64,000 nucleotides of DNA from NCBI GenBank assembly GCA_963575745.1, contig CAUYUJ010007480.1:10001-74000 (forward strand), in the 5' to 3' direction. The translations under genes were made by a program, and so were the position numbers. The notes below the pieces were generated by a model. The model saw nothing but the letters and a program-made list of their open reading frames with translations, ran no database searches and was not told where the DNA came from. Numbering within the stretch: position 1 is the first letter of the stretch; each line of letters starts with the position of its first letter. Shown here one piece after another: positions 43,459 through 53,361 of this stretch. This DNA comes from Prorocentrum cordatum. Lineage: Eukaryota > Sar > Dinophyceae > Prorocentrales > Prorocentraceae.

Positions 43459-44613
43459 GAGAAACAAACAAGCAAGTGCCCGAGGAACAGCGAGGGCGCG
43501 GTCTCCTTTAACTTGAAGAATGAATCGGCCTGCAGGCTCATCTCCATATAGCTCGACGGCGTCCGTGGCCAGGCTGGCAGACGCGATCCACTCTTGCAGG
43601 TCGTCGAGAAGCACGCCGGGCGCGATGAGGCGTTGAGCTCCGACGGTGAGGATCGTCGGGTCGATCGCGCGGTCCCAGTCGGCGAACCTGGTGAGGTCCG
43701 CGATCGGCGTCTGGGCCTTTGCGAGCGCGAGCGTCTCACGCATCTGATCGATCTGCTGCCGCATCCTTTGCTGGTCTGCAGCTTGTCGCTCCTGTTCGCG
43801 GCGGGTTCTGGCGACGACATCATGAAGGGCATCGGCTCGGCGTTCAGTGGCTTGTACTTGCTGTGCGAGAAATGGACGAAAACTTTCTCTGGATTGGGAT
43901 TGATATAGTAGCTGGTTGGCTTGCGATTGGAAGATGCTTGCTGCATGTGCGACTTGTGCTTGCATGGGTTCTTGTAGTGCTCTGTCAAGGTCAGTATCCA
44001 GTCCAGGGGGACGAACGGGTTCAGGCGCAGGTGGTGTGGCTTGCTCGGCTCCCGCATGATGAGCGGCGGTGGCTCCGACGGCGGCGGCTCCTCCAGCGGT
44101 TGGTGGTCGTCCATGGCCGTGTGCTGCAGTGGCATTCGCATGTGCGGCTGCGTCTCCGTCTCTCCAAGGACCTGTTGCTCCTGCCAATGGATCGGGGCGA
44201 GGTGCTGCGGCAGGAAGCTGTGCGGGACGGTCAGTCCAATCACCATCGCGATATTGTTGAGGAGCGGCGTCGGCGGCAGCGCGTGCAGGATCGTGCGGTT
44301 CTTCTTCTCCAGTATCCATGGCGAAGGTGGGTGTCTGTTGCGACGGGCGAGCTGAAGACCTGCCTGCTCGCGCTGCTTGTCCCGAAGCCCTCCCCGAGCG
44401 TGACTCTGCTGGCTGCGACGAGAAGCCGTGGCCACCGAAGGTTGCCAAAGTATGGCGGGCGGCTGATGCGCGGGAGCCTTTATCTTCACGTTCATGGGGT
44501 CCTCGGGGTGCGCGTTCAGATTCGTGACGTTCTCTTTCACGGCGACGGTCTTTCCTTCGACGGCTGGCTGAAGGGGCGCTGCGAGAGGTAGATCTCTCTT
44601 CGCTGGAGGACAT
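43020..44613 (-). pseudogene. LINE-3 ORF1-like protein with coiled coil
   Basis: Starts at MSSSEERSTSRSAP. The first 100 residues are Arg/Ser-rich, then Ala/Pro/His-rich, then a coiled coil (QQVQATERRADALHDVVART, QQRMRQQIDQMRETLALAKA) followed by FADWDRAIDPTILTVGAQRL and LYGDEPAGRFILQVKGD. A (CT)n run in sense (43408-43462) then adds a Leu/Ser stretch. After a shift near 43265 the frame reads ARLVVKDQADPTILEWNEKA, FELDDFRDIDRGAVLASLQA and stops with TAG at 43020, 0-100 bp before the endonuclease. An upstream ATG in another frame at 44999 is not preferred because its frame lacks the coiled coil. Confidence 0.7.
43408..43462. repeat. (GA)n microsatellite inside LINE-3 ORF1
   Basis: About 55 bp of GA within the ORF1 coding region. 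Confidence 0.9.
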
Positions 44614-44989
44614 GGTTCTGGCTCATCGGGCGCTGAACTGTTCTGCGCTGCGCCACTTGCCAGGCTGAATACGATGCCACTGCGTAACTGCTGCTGCTGC
44701 TGCTGGGTAACGAACAACTCGGCGTCCAGCGATTTATGGATGCGGAAATTGGCGACGGAGGTCAGGCCGAAGTCCAGCTGTTGCACGGAGACGGTGGTCT
44801 GGCCGATGGACAGCACGATATGGAAGGCAGAATGCAATGCCAAGAGCATGAGCAGGAATGGGTGGCCGCAAGCCCCTGAGTGTGGCGGCAGGAAGCGTGG
44901 GTGCCAGCTCACCCCTAGTTGTGGCTGGAAACTGACGGGGTCTGTCTTCGGCTCAGAGGTCTCCATGCGGCCGCACGGCGACATGGCGA

Positions 44990-45011
44990 CTTTAGCCAAA
45001 ATGGCTACGGA
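44990..45011 (-). other. Relict dinoflagellate spliced leader at LINE-3 5' end
   Basis: Reverse complement matches the 22-nt leader at 21 of 22 positions (core ccgtagccattttggct exact; C19 is a). It abuts a TCC (GGA on +) tract, and LINE-3 ORF1 begins about 380 bp downstream in sense. Confidence 0.9.
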
Positions 45012-45290
45012 GGGAGGAGGAGGAGGAGGAGGAGGAGGAGGAGGAGGAGGAGGAGGAGGAGGAGGAGGAGGAGGAGGAGGAGGAGGAGGAGGAGGAGGAG
45101 GAGGAGGAGGAGGAGGAGGAGGAGGAGGAGGAGGAGGAGGAGGAGGAGGAGGAGGAGGAGGAGGAGGAGGAGGAGGAGGAGGAGGAGGAGGAGGAGGAGG
45201 AGGGAGGAGGAGGGGGAGGAGGAGGAGGAGGAGGAGGAGGAGGAGGAGGAGGAGGAGGAGGAGGAGGAGGAGGAGGAGGAGGAGGAGCGA
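45012..45290 (+). repeat. (GGA)n tract flanking LINE-3
   Basis: About 275 bp, almost perfect GGA with one GGGAGG break near 45202. Confidence 0.95.
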
Positions 45291-45439
45291 GCAAAAGCGA
45301 GCGAGCAGGCGAGGGGGAAGCTTGCAGGCTGGGGGCGAGCCTCGCCCTTGCGCCGCGGTGGCCGTCCGCCGGCACCAGCGCCGCCACGGAGCGCACGCTG
45401 GGGCGCCTGTGGAGAGCGAGCGGGATGCGCCTAGACCTC

Positions 45440-46390
45440 CGACGTCGTGATCTTTTCAATCCCGACCTCCTCCTCCTCCCCAAGCCGTTTGGCCCCTACC
45501 TGCTCCAGCGAGCAGGAGCGGCCACCTGCTTGGGGCGCGCACCGCGCAGGGCCGGCCAGCTGCTGGGATCGGGTTGGTTCCTGTGCTCGCGGCTTGGGGG
45601 ATGGCTCTCCAGAGCCTGCCAAAGTCCTCAGCAGGATCTTCAACTACTCCGACAAGCAGCGCGTGCTGTTCCAATGGCTCGGGGAGGCCAGTGGAAGCAG
45701 GCTCCTGACGGGTGGAGCCTGCGCCGGTCGCAGCGGCAGGTCAAGCAAACGGCGCCGCGCAACCAATACTTGGTCTGCCCCCAGTGCCCAGCGGGCAACT
45801 CCTGGCTTTACACGTGTCTGCTGGGGAAGCCGTGATTCCTCCTCCTCCTCCTCCTCTTTCCTCATCCTCCTTCTTTTCCTCCTCCTCCTCCTCCTCCTCC
45901 CCCTGCTCCTGGGGAAACCGTGATTCCAGTGCCGCACCACCCGCGGGCACGAGTGGGACCGGCCGGCCGCAGACCAGCGCCCTCCCAGCAGCGATGGGGG
46001 GCGCCGCGGCCTTCACCGCTGCCGCGAAGGCTGCCTTGCAGAGGGAGCTGGAGGAGAAGCTCCTGGCGCAGCCCGTGGGCCGGGAGTCTGAGGCCTGCAG
46101 CTTGGCGCCCCGCCCCCCGGTGCGCCTCAGCCGCCGCTCCGCCAGCGCGTCGAGGCAGCCGCCCAGCGTCACCGCAAGACGGAGAGAGAGCTCGAGTGGG
46201 CCAAGGCGCAGCTCAAACGACGAAGGCGCTGGCGGCACTGGAGGCAGAGGCTGCAGCCAAGGCGGACCTCCAGCAGCTCACCACCGCATATGAGGGCGCT
46301 GCCGCCCCTGGCGCTGCGGCGGGCGAGCCCGCAGCGCATGACGGGGAGGACGAGTTCACCATCCCCGCCCTTGAGCAAGGGTTTGGGGGT
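45440..46390 (+). pseudogene. LINE-4: ORF1 relic of another non-LTR element
   Basis: Recognisable pieces on the plus strand: RNQYLVCPQCPAGNSWLYTC (zinc ribbon, C-x2-C) ending LGKP-stop, then in other frames FQCRTTRGHEW, FTAAAKAALQRELEEKLLA and KALAALEAEAAAKADLQQLT with PAAHDGEDEFTIPALEQ. A zinc ribbon followed by an Ala/Glu-rich coiled coil is the ORF1 layout of LINE-1 above. No endonuclease or RT follows. A TCC insertion flanked by a 19-bp direct repeat (45821-45839, 45909-45927) splits it. Confidence 0.55.
45821..45927 (+). repeat. TCC tract flanked by 19-bp direct repeats
   Basis: ctggggaagccgtgattcc (45821-45839) and ctggggaaaccgtgattcc (45909-45927), 18 of 19 identical, enclose 69 bp of TCC-type sequence, as a target-site duplication would. 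Confidence 0.75.
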
Positions 46391-47589
46391 TGGGGGTTCG
46401 GTGTTTGGGTGTTGGTCTGGGGGCACATTTCTGGGGCGGGAAGGCCCGCCGGGAAAAGTCGCGGAACTTCCACTGGGGAACGAGCCCTTCCGACTCTCTC
46501 TCGGGACAGAGGTGAGGCGAGAGGAACATCGCTCTGAGTGGTCCCAGGAGGAGGAAGAGGGAACTATCAGCCTCAAGCTGGGTCCGCTCCCTAATCTCAC
46601 CTTTGGCTAACCCCCCACGTGCCCTCGACAGTTCCAGACATCCGACGATCAAATTTTTCACTCCGCGGCCCCAGAGGTCCCGACCCCTTTCTCGGGGGGG
46701 TAATTCTTCGCCCCGCGATCCGTTTGTGGTGGCCCCGGAGCCCGATAACCAACCCCCGAGGGTCGAAATCTAAAAAGAACGCCTGGATTGGAACAATCAT
46801 CGCTGAGAACGTGGGCCCCTCGAGGTCTCGACTTCTGCCCGGGGACCGGTTTTTCATCCCCATCGTTTCTGGGCGGCCCCCGGGCCCCGCGAGGGTCTCT
46901 GGAGTCTGAAGACGGTGCAAAACCTGCCGCCGTGGTTTGTTCGTGCTGGCGCGAACGGGTCTGGCGTGAGCGGGTCTGGGTCGACAATTGAACATGGACC
47001 GGCCTTCCCGCATTCTCATAGGACTACCACGACGTGTTGTTAGAGTCAACGAATATTCGAAGAACAAGAAGACAGTTCTTAGAACAGTAAGCCGATGCGT
47101 CTGAATCAAAGGATGCCAGCCAGACATGTTCTGAGAACATTTCGCGCAAACCGCAAAAGGTTCTTGGAACATTCTGTGGTGGGCCAACGGGCCAGCCTGG
47201 ACGCCTCGCCATCGCCTGAGACTGCGCGCGCGTTCAGCTCCCCCAGGCCTCAGCAGCTCCGCGGCCGCAGCGGCCTCCTCTGCCGGCCCGCCCCCGGGCG
47301 ACAGCACGGCGACGTCGCCCATCATCTTGTGCCCGAAGGCCCTGCTGGAGGCCGGCCCGACATATGAGGCCTTAGACCCTGGTGGTTCGTAGAAGCGACG
47401 CCCGTTTTCGTTTTTTGTTTGTTTCCCCCCCCCCCCCCGGTTCCTGCGCCGTTGTGGTTCTGGTTCCGTCGCATTTTTTTCCGGTTCCTGCTCCGGCGTC
47501 GCTCGGACGTCCATGCCGTGCATTGTTCGGCTTCGTGCGTGTGAATTTGATGGTTCTCGCCCAGAACAAATGGCACGCGTCCGAGAGAT
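46391..47589. other. Mostly unassigned; possible exon fragment
   Basis: 46620-46920 resembles diverged repeat D on the minus strand. At about 47230-47350 (-) a short natural-looking segment, SSRAFGHKMMGDVAVLSP then EEAAAAAELLRP, is present; family not assigned. The rest holds nothing supported. Confidence 0.3.
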
Positions 47590-47960
47590 GCCAAGTTCAA
47601 TCCTTGCGGCGTTTTTTCCTGTTCCTGCGAAGCTTGCACCTGGGGGTCGTGACATCGCTTCTCGGAGCTGGGCCTTGCCGCCGCTTCGGCCAACTTGTCA
47701 CTGGCCGTCCCCGCTGCCGTCGTTGCTTCATTTTGGTCAGGATTTTGGGTCGCGCAACCAAGATTGTGACCAAACGGCGCCGTCGCCCGTCGCCGCAGCC
47801 GTCGCCGCCTTACGATTTTGAGCATGCGAGGCCCGCGCAATCAACATCGTGACCGAGTGGCGCCGCCGCCCGTCGCCGCACGTCGCCGCTGCAGCCCCAT
47901 TGTGTTCACGTTTTTGGTTGTGCGAAGCTTGCACAATCGAAATGGTGACCAATATGGAAC
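47590..47960 (+). repeat. Tandem repeat, ~95-bp period, about 3 units
   Basis: Units share 'tgcgaagcttgcac', 'atcgtgacc' and 'ggcgccgccgcccgtcgccg' around 47630, 47750, 47830 and 47925; degenerate. Confidence 0.55.
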
Positions 47961-48049
47961 CTCATTAAGAAATATTCAGATTTACGGATCTACCCTCCCG
48001 AATTAACGGCCTCGTTTTCGCATTGCAATCTGCATGTGATTCTACCCCG

Positions 48050-49130
48050 TCGTCCAGCCTAAATATGAAATCGTACCATTCCAAACGGCCGTGACCTCCT
48101 CATCCTCGGCCAAACAATTACGCGCGCGCTCGTTCATTTAAAACCATCAATGGTCAATTGCCCCTTGCAAGCAATGAAACGAAGTGCACACGCGCGTCGT
48201 CGCGCGCGCGCATGATGAAATGTTTCAATACCTTAGCTTCCGTATGGATTTCAAAATCGAATGCCCCGAAAATATCAAACAACACATATGGTTTCGCAAC
48301 ATGTGATTTCAACCAAAAAATGCACTTGGGATTTTGCGAACTTTCAACGCAAATATTGGCTGTTCAACATTTTCAGAGCATGCTACCAAATGAATCTCTC
48401 GCGCGTGCATGTCGGAATCGCAAGAACGCCTTTGCGTGGGTGCTGTCGCAAAAGCCCTTTGCAACAAATGGGACGACATGCATATGCGCGCGTCGTCGCG
48501 CGCGCATGCCGGAATCCTTCAACAACCATGGGTTTCGCAAGTATTGCACAATCGAGTGTCTCAAACACATACAAGAACAAACAAAAGGTTTCACAACACG
48601 ACTTTTCAAACTAATAAACAACCGGCCGTCGCATTCCTACGAATTCCAAACGGCACCATAGGCCGTTCAACATGTTCAGCAAATTCTACCAACCGTGCCT
48701 CTCGCGCGCGCTTGTCGAAATCTCTCGAACGCCTCTGCGCGCGCACAGTCGCAAAAACCCCTCGCACAATAATGAAATGGAGTGCACTCGCGCGCGTCGT
48801 CGCGCGCGCATAGGGAAACCCGACGAAAACTTGAAGCTTCGTAGGGACTTCAAAATCGAATGTCCCGAACGCAATAGTAATACACATGGCTTTGCAACGC
48901 CAACTTCAAAAAAAGGCCTGCGCGCCCCTGCGAATTCTGAAGAAAACCATGGTTTCTTTAATATTTACACTATATTATGCCGAATGTATCTTTCGCGCCG
49001 CACGGTGGAATCATTCGAACGCCCTTGCGCGCTTGCTGGGGGGGGGGCACGATCCGAGTCAAATAACAGCATGCAGACCACTCTCGCGCGTCGGCCGCGC
49101 GCGCATGTCGAACTCCCCCGAAAACCTTCA
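48050..49130 (+). repeat. Tandem repeat, ~300-bp period, 4 units
   Basis: Anchored by cgcgcgtcgtcgcgcgcgca at 48191, 48487, 48791 and (variant) 49085. Between anchors: 'cttcaaaatcgaatg', 'caacacatatggtttcgcaa', 'ttcaacattttcagagcatg', 'ctcgcgcgtgcatgtcggaa'. A fifth weak anchor may lie near 49365. Average GC drops between anchors. Confidence 0.75.
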
Positions 49131-49145
49131 ACACCGACGCGAGGA

Positions 49146-49252
49146 CGCTGTCATCGTCGCCGGCGTGATCAGCATCGGCGCCGTCACTGGCCTTGCCGTC
49201 GTCGTTGTCATCATCGTCACCAACATCGCTACCATCATCATCGAGTCTACCC
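49146..49252 (+). repeat. GTC/ATC trinucleotide tract
   Basis: Imperfect gtcgtc, atcatc and gccgtc repeats. Confidence 0.7.
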
Positions 49253-49525
49253 TTGTCGACTTTACCATGATATCGCACCCGCCCCAATCTCCAACTCGCA
49301 CTGAAGTGCCCGCTGGAGAGTGCCCAACAGTCCGCGTCGGCCGCGCCAAACTAGCTGGCCGCTGCGCGCGCGAGCATGCGCGGGCGAGCGCGGCCGCAGA
49401 GATGCACCAGTCAACACCAAACACTCATCGCAATCGCCGCCGCATGGGTTTTGCAAACCCAGTTGCAGGTGGGTGGGTGAGAGCATTCCGCGAGCAGTGG
49501 AGATGACAACTTCAGGTTCTGCAAG

Positions 49526-49640
49526 GTGAGTTGCACCACATAGGCTGCACCACGTAGCTTGCACCACATAGCTTGCACCACATAGCTTGCACCACAGATG
49601 CTGCTTCACATACATTGCACCACATTGATTGCTTAACCTT
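49526..49640 (+). repeat. 15-bp tandem repeat
   Basis: About 7 units of gcttgcaccacatag with drift; extends loosely to 49670. Confidence 0.8.
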
Positions 49641-49796
49641 GATTGCGACACATGGCTTGCACTACCAATATCATACCACTCAATCTGCTAAAGCACCGTT
49701 TGGGGCCCACACTGGCTAACATTGTACCGTTTTCATTCTCAAGATCCCTTGAAACGGGAAACAGCGAACCTACCGTTTCCAAGAACCACAAAATCT

Positions 49797-50290
49797 TAAA
49801 CATGCCCGCGTCGTGAGCACGTCACTACGGGAGGTTTTTGGCAATTTTCGACCTCCAGAGGCCCTCGCCAAGTCTCGGGGCCGTCAAGTAACGACTCTGG
49901 GTTTAACAAGAACTGGCTCTGGGGACAGGGTCGGGACATCTGGGGAACCCGTATAGAACACCCCAAGGCATCGGATGTCTGGGAATGGAGTCCAAATAGA
50001 TGGGGTCGGAGGATCGCGCCGCATCGCCGATGCATCGGCGAGCTCCACGTGGAGAAAACTCAACTCCCCACATCGAAACGCACCGCAGAGATACATCGGC
50101 GACGCTGCGCGATCCTCCGACACCATCTTCTTTGATTCCATTCCCAGACATCCGATGCTTTGAATTTTTCAATACGCGCCCCCCTGAAGTCCAAACCCTT
50201 TTTTTCTTTCATCCCGAGTCGTATCTTGACTGTCCCGGGGCCCGGCGAGGGCCTCCAGAGGCCGAAAACTGCGAAAAGCATCCGCCCTTA
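49797..50290. mobile_element. Large fold-back FB-3 containing inverted repeat-D arms
   Basis: Outer arms are repeat D in opposite orientation (49797-49950 + and 50195-50285 -). Inner arms (about 49968-50045 and 50085-50160) share gcatcggatgtctgggaatg, then ggtcggaggatcgcgc and atcgccgatg. Total arm length is about 240 bp. No open frame of note. Confidence 0.75.
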
Positions 50291-50679
50291 TTTTCAAGAC
50301 CTTGGAGGTCTGCAATTTGGGCGGTCTTTGAACATGTCGCGCCTTCCAGACTTTGCGACTTCCTGTCACTTTCCTCCTCTCATCTCGTTTTTCGAACATT
50401 TTTCGTTCAAGCCCCGATGCATCGACCCGTTTCTGGAAGAACTGGTCTCATGCAACATCGAAGCCTGCCCTGAACCACTTGTAGTGTGCTCCGCCGTCGT
50501 CCTTGAGGATACGCAGAGCTGGGTGCAGGGGGAGCAGAGTATAACATCGCAGAACACTGCCACAGGAGCCCCATGCTCCAACTCTCTGCTTCGCTCTCCG
50601 ATCCGGATGGATCTGTGAAGGTCCCAGGGCCCTGGAGAGAACGCCCATACCGTCGGACCTAGGACAGAGTTCACATCCT

Positions 50680-50828
50680 TCGATGAAGGGGCCCACAAAC
50701 ACACAAATGAATACACACACGTAAAAAACATCACCCATATTTTTATATTTTTTTCGGGGTTTTTGTCTTCCCCCACTTCCCATATTTTCATTTTCCTGGG
50801 GGTCGACGATTGATTGTGTCTGTGTGTG
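50680..50828 (+). repeat. Dispersed repeat P, copy 2
   Basis: Partner of 510-667. Confidence 0.6.
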
Positions 50829-52020
50829 CACGCAGAACGGCCGAGGGTACCCTCCCGAGGATGCGAAAGAACGAACGAACTGTCACCGCCGCAGAGGGCG
50901 ACCCAGATATGGGCGACAGGCGTGCGCGATCACGCTGGCCCTACGGAAAGGACCTGACACAACATCAGCGCGGTGCACTCATCACTCATCTCCATGAGAA
51001 GCTCACGAACTCGTCTTCGTGCTCGCCCCAGTCGGCGGTCGAGTCCAGGATGCACCAGAACATCCAACAGGCACAAAGCAAACACTGGGGCACCCTCCCC
51101 GAACCGACCTCGATCTTAGACCTCGGTCCGGCCGTAATGAAACACTTGCATCGCCAATATTCGGGCGTTGGCAGAACTGGGTTTAGTGGAACCTGGTTTA
51201 GTGATCTGTAACTGGGACGCCCCCCCCCTTCCCATTCCACTAACCCGAATTGCCGTCACCCGGCAAAACACCAGCTACGGCAAACCTGGTTCAATGACTC
51301 CAATCCAAATTTTAAGGCTTCGGGGCCCAATCACTAACCGGCTCCCCCTAACCTCGGGGATCTTCTGACCCGGGTCAATCCAGACCCGGGTCAGCGCAAA
51401 AACCAAAAATTGCAATGCAAGAAAAAGAAATTGCAACGCAGGTCCTCGCAAACCCGGGTCAGCCAATATGCGCGGCCGCCCTCGCGGCCACGAGCGGCTC
51501 GCTAACCCGGGTCAGCCAGAGGTGGTCTTCGCAGGATCCTGCAGGATCCGGTGCCATGGCTGACCCCCGTCTGCATTGACCCCCGATAACCGGGGTCCTG
51601 GCTATACCCGGAAGATCTCAGGGGGCTGTAGTCTGGGCGGCCAAGGCCTCCGCGCCGCTGGCGCCGAGGAGGAGGCCGCAGCGGCCGCGGAGCCGCCGCC
51701 GGGTGCCTCGGCGCGGCCCGGCGCCGCCTCGCCGTCCGCCGCCGCCTCCGCGGCGGGCGGCGGCGCGGCCAGCCGCCTCCGCGGCGGTGGCCGCCGCCGC
51801 TCCTGCGCGGAGGAACGGCCCGGGGGCATTTGGAACATCTTTGGGGCACCGAGATCAACTATCCGACTCCCCTCCCGGCTCTGGCCGACTGGCCGACTCC
51901 CCTCCCGGCTCTGGCCGATTGGCCGACTGGCCGGCTGCGGAGTCGGAAAGTTCTTTCAGCTGCCTCAGAAATTGTCCTTCTCACCCGGGTGGGGGCCTCT
52001 GGGCCATGTGGGGCGTAGAA
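50829..52020. other. Mostly unassigned sequence
   Basis: 51360-51600 has repeated 'acccgggtcag' motifs and a perfect palindrome ggatcctgcaggatcc near 51535, shared with 25020-25085. 51660-51800 is a GCCGCC-rich stretch. A 22-bp direct repeat with 'ctcccctcccggctctggcc' occurs at about 51868 and 51897. No gene supported. Confidence 0.45.
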
Positions 52021-52167
52021 CAGCGCGTTCCACTAATTACTCGCAAAGTAACTACTCGCAAGTGGCCTGGATCCGCTGCGGGGGACTTACGATGCCATGA
52101 TATAGAGGCGATACTTCTTTCTTTTAACGTTTGCGAGGAGGCACTTTGCGAGTAATGGAACGCGCTG
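52021..52167. mobile_element. MITE-like element with terminal inverted repeats
   Basis: 147 bp. Left end cagcgcgttcca-(ctaa)-ttactcgcaaagt; the right end read in reverse is cagcgcgttccattactcgc aaagt. About 25-bp inverted termini, non-coding interior. No clear target duplication. Confidence 0.7.
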
Positions 52168-52389
52168 GGTGAGACAAGGGGAGGGTTGTGGGCCATGTGG
52201 GGTGGGTTGCGGCTGCTGATGATCGTGCCAGGGCTGCGGTTACTTTGTGTGCTATCCGTTGTGGGAATGGCGCCTGGCGCTCCTGCAGCGGTGGGTGGCT
52301 GATGCTCCGGAGGCGGGGGGGGGTTGCTTGGGAGTCTTTTGCCTTGGTCGGCGTCGCCGTTGTGGTGTTTCGGTGGTCCTGGTCTGGCA

Positions 52390-52560
52390 GGGAGGGAGCA
52401 CTGAACTGGAATCGGCGATACCTCGCCGATAGCTCGTCGACAGGCCCCCGACAGCGAGACCGCACAGCTTCTGGACGGGGTGGGGCCATCAGGACCCATC
52501 GGCGATCAATGGGCCAGTGGGGGTCGACGCGTTGCCCCTTGAGCCAATCCCCCGTATCTC
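52390..52560 (+). repeat. Dispersed repeat shared with a TYW1 intron
   Basis: Order 'ggaatcggcgatacctcgcc', 'gtcgacaggcccc', 'gcgagaccgcac', 'cccatcggcgat' matches 60908-61030 inside the intron between the two central TYW1 exons. Confidence 0.6.
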
Positions 52561-52787
52561 AGAGCGTGAATTACCTACCCCGCTTGCGCTTCCAGGCAAA
52601 ACCAAGTCATACCACGCGCCTCCTCGTCAAGCGGCCTGACCAATACAGGCCGTAGTTTGGCATCGCTTGGTATCTCTTGCAAGCGAGGGTGGTCAAAAGC
52701 GAGGTAGCTTTGTTTGCCCCCTATTATCATCGTTGCACCTGATCTGTAGAGGGAGAAGAGAACGGCAGCACCGTATACTTTCGGGGA

Positions 52788-52910
52788 TCCGCGCGGACTC
52801 CTTGGCCGGCGCTGGACCCCCCACCGTCCCTGGCACGCGGAGGGCGCCAGGGTCGGCGCCGCGAGCGCCGCCAGGGGGGGTCCACCGCCGATCCAAGAAA
52901 TCCGCGCGGA
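52788..52910. mobile_element. Hairpin element, ~35-bp arms
   Basis: 52788-52822 and 52875-52910 are imperfect reverse complements beginning tccgcgcgga. The loop is itself rich in gcgcc palindromes. The right half recurs at 61525-61585 ('ctccaagaaatccgcgcgga'). Confidence 0.65.
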
Positions 52911-53223
52911 GCTCCGACGATTTATGTCGATGTCGCGTCTCACCAAATCTGCTTTAGCACAAAGGGTTCCCACCTGGTCCTTAGGACTGTTTTTTCCGGG
53001 ACCTCTGCCGGCTTTGCTGATGTGGTTGCTTTCATATTTGGGGTCGACATTGGGGTACAGCGCGGACGCGGTCGCAAGAAACCCTTGCAAGAAAACCAGC
53101 CGTGAATATCCGCGCGCGAGGGGCAACTGGGGGGATAACCCAATGAAACCTGAACGCAGCGATTCCCTGACGCCCGCGAGAAGTCACAGTGCAGGGAAGA
53201 AGCCCAAGGTACCTTGACGAACA

Positions 53224-53361
53224 TCATCTGGTTTCATTATGGTGGACAGCCCCGCTGTAGATTCTTATTCGATCCTCGGGGTCGAACCCGGGCTGCTCGA
53301 AGTTGCCGGGCACGAAGCTGTCCCTGGCGAGCGCCCAGTCCGGCGTCTCCAGCGCAAACTC
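53224..53361 (-). CDS. TYW1: TYW1, last exon
   Basis: Minus strand, reading EFALETPDWALARDSFVPGN, FEQPGFDPEDRIRIYSG and ending at TGA (53224-53226). The T-P-x-W-A-L and G-F-D-P-x-D-x-R patterns are the C-terminus of the eukaryotic TYW1 radical-SAM module. The acceptor is placed at an AG in cccagagag before GAG; phase 0 matches the preceding exon. The upstream AG choices within 6 bases are ambiguous. Confidence 0.75.
   Translation of the reverse strand, partial: EFALETPDWALARDSFVPGNFEQPGFDPEDRIRIYSGAVHHNETR

Larger units (their letters stand above)
39193..45011 (-). mobile_element. LINE-3: non-LTR retrotransposon with spliced-leader 5' end (decayed)
   Basis: About 5.8 kb on the minus strand: relict spliced leader at 44990-45011, ORF1, endonuclease, RT, C-terminal domain. 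Both flanks are GGA tracts (TCC in sense), so no target-site duplication can be told apart and no tail other than TCC is visible. It carries frameshifts, lost endonuclease residues, and two microsatellites inside the coding region. Confidence 0.85.

Noticed and set aside
43020-44999. 659-codon alternative ORF1 of LINE-3 starting at 44999
   Set aside because: Its frame lacks the coiled coil and WDRAIDPTILTVG region found in the overlapping frame; only its last third after 43265 is real ORF1 continuation.
47230-47350. A second wybutosine-pathway enzyme (TRM5/TYW2-like) from GHKMMGDVAVL
   Set aside because: Only about 12 residues look suggestive; too short to support any family.
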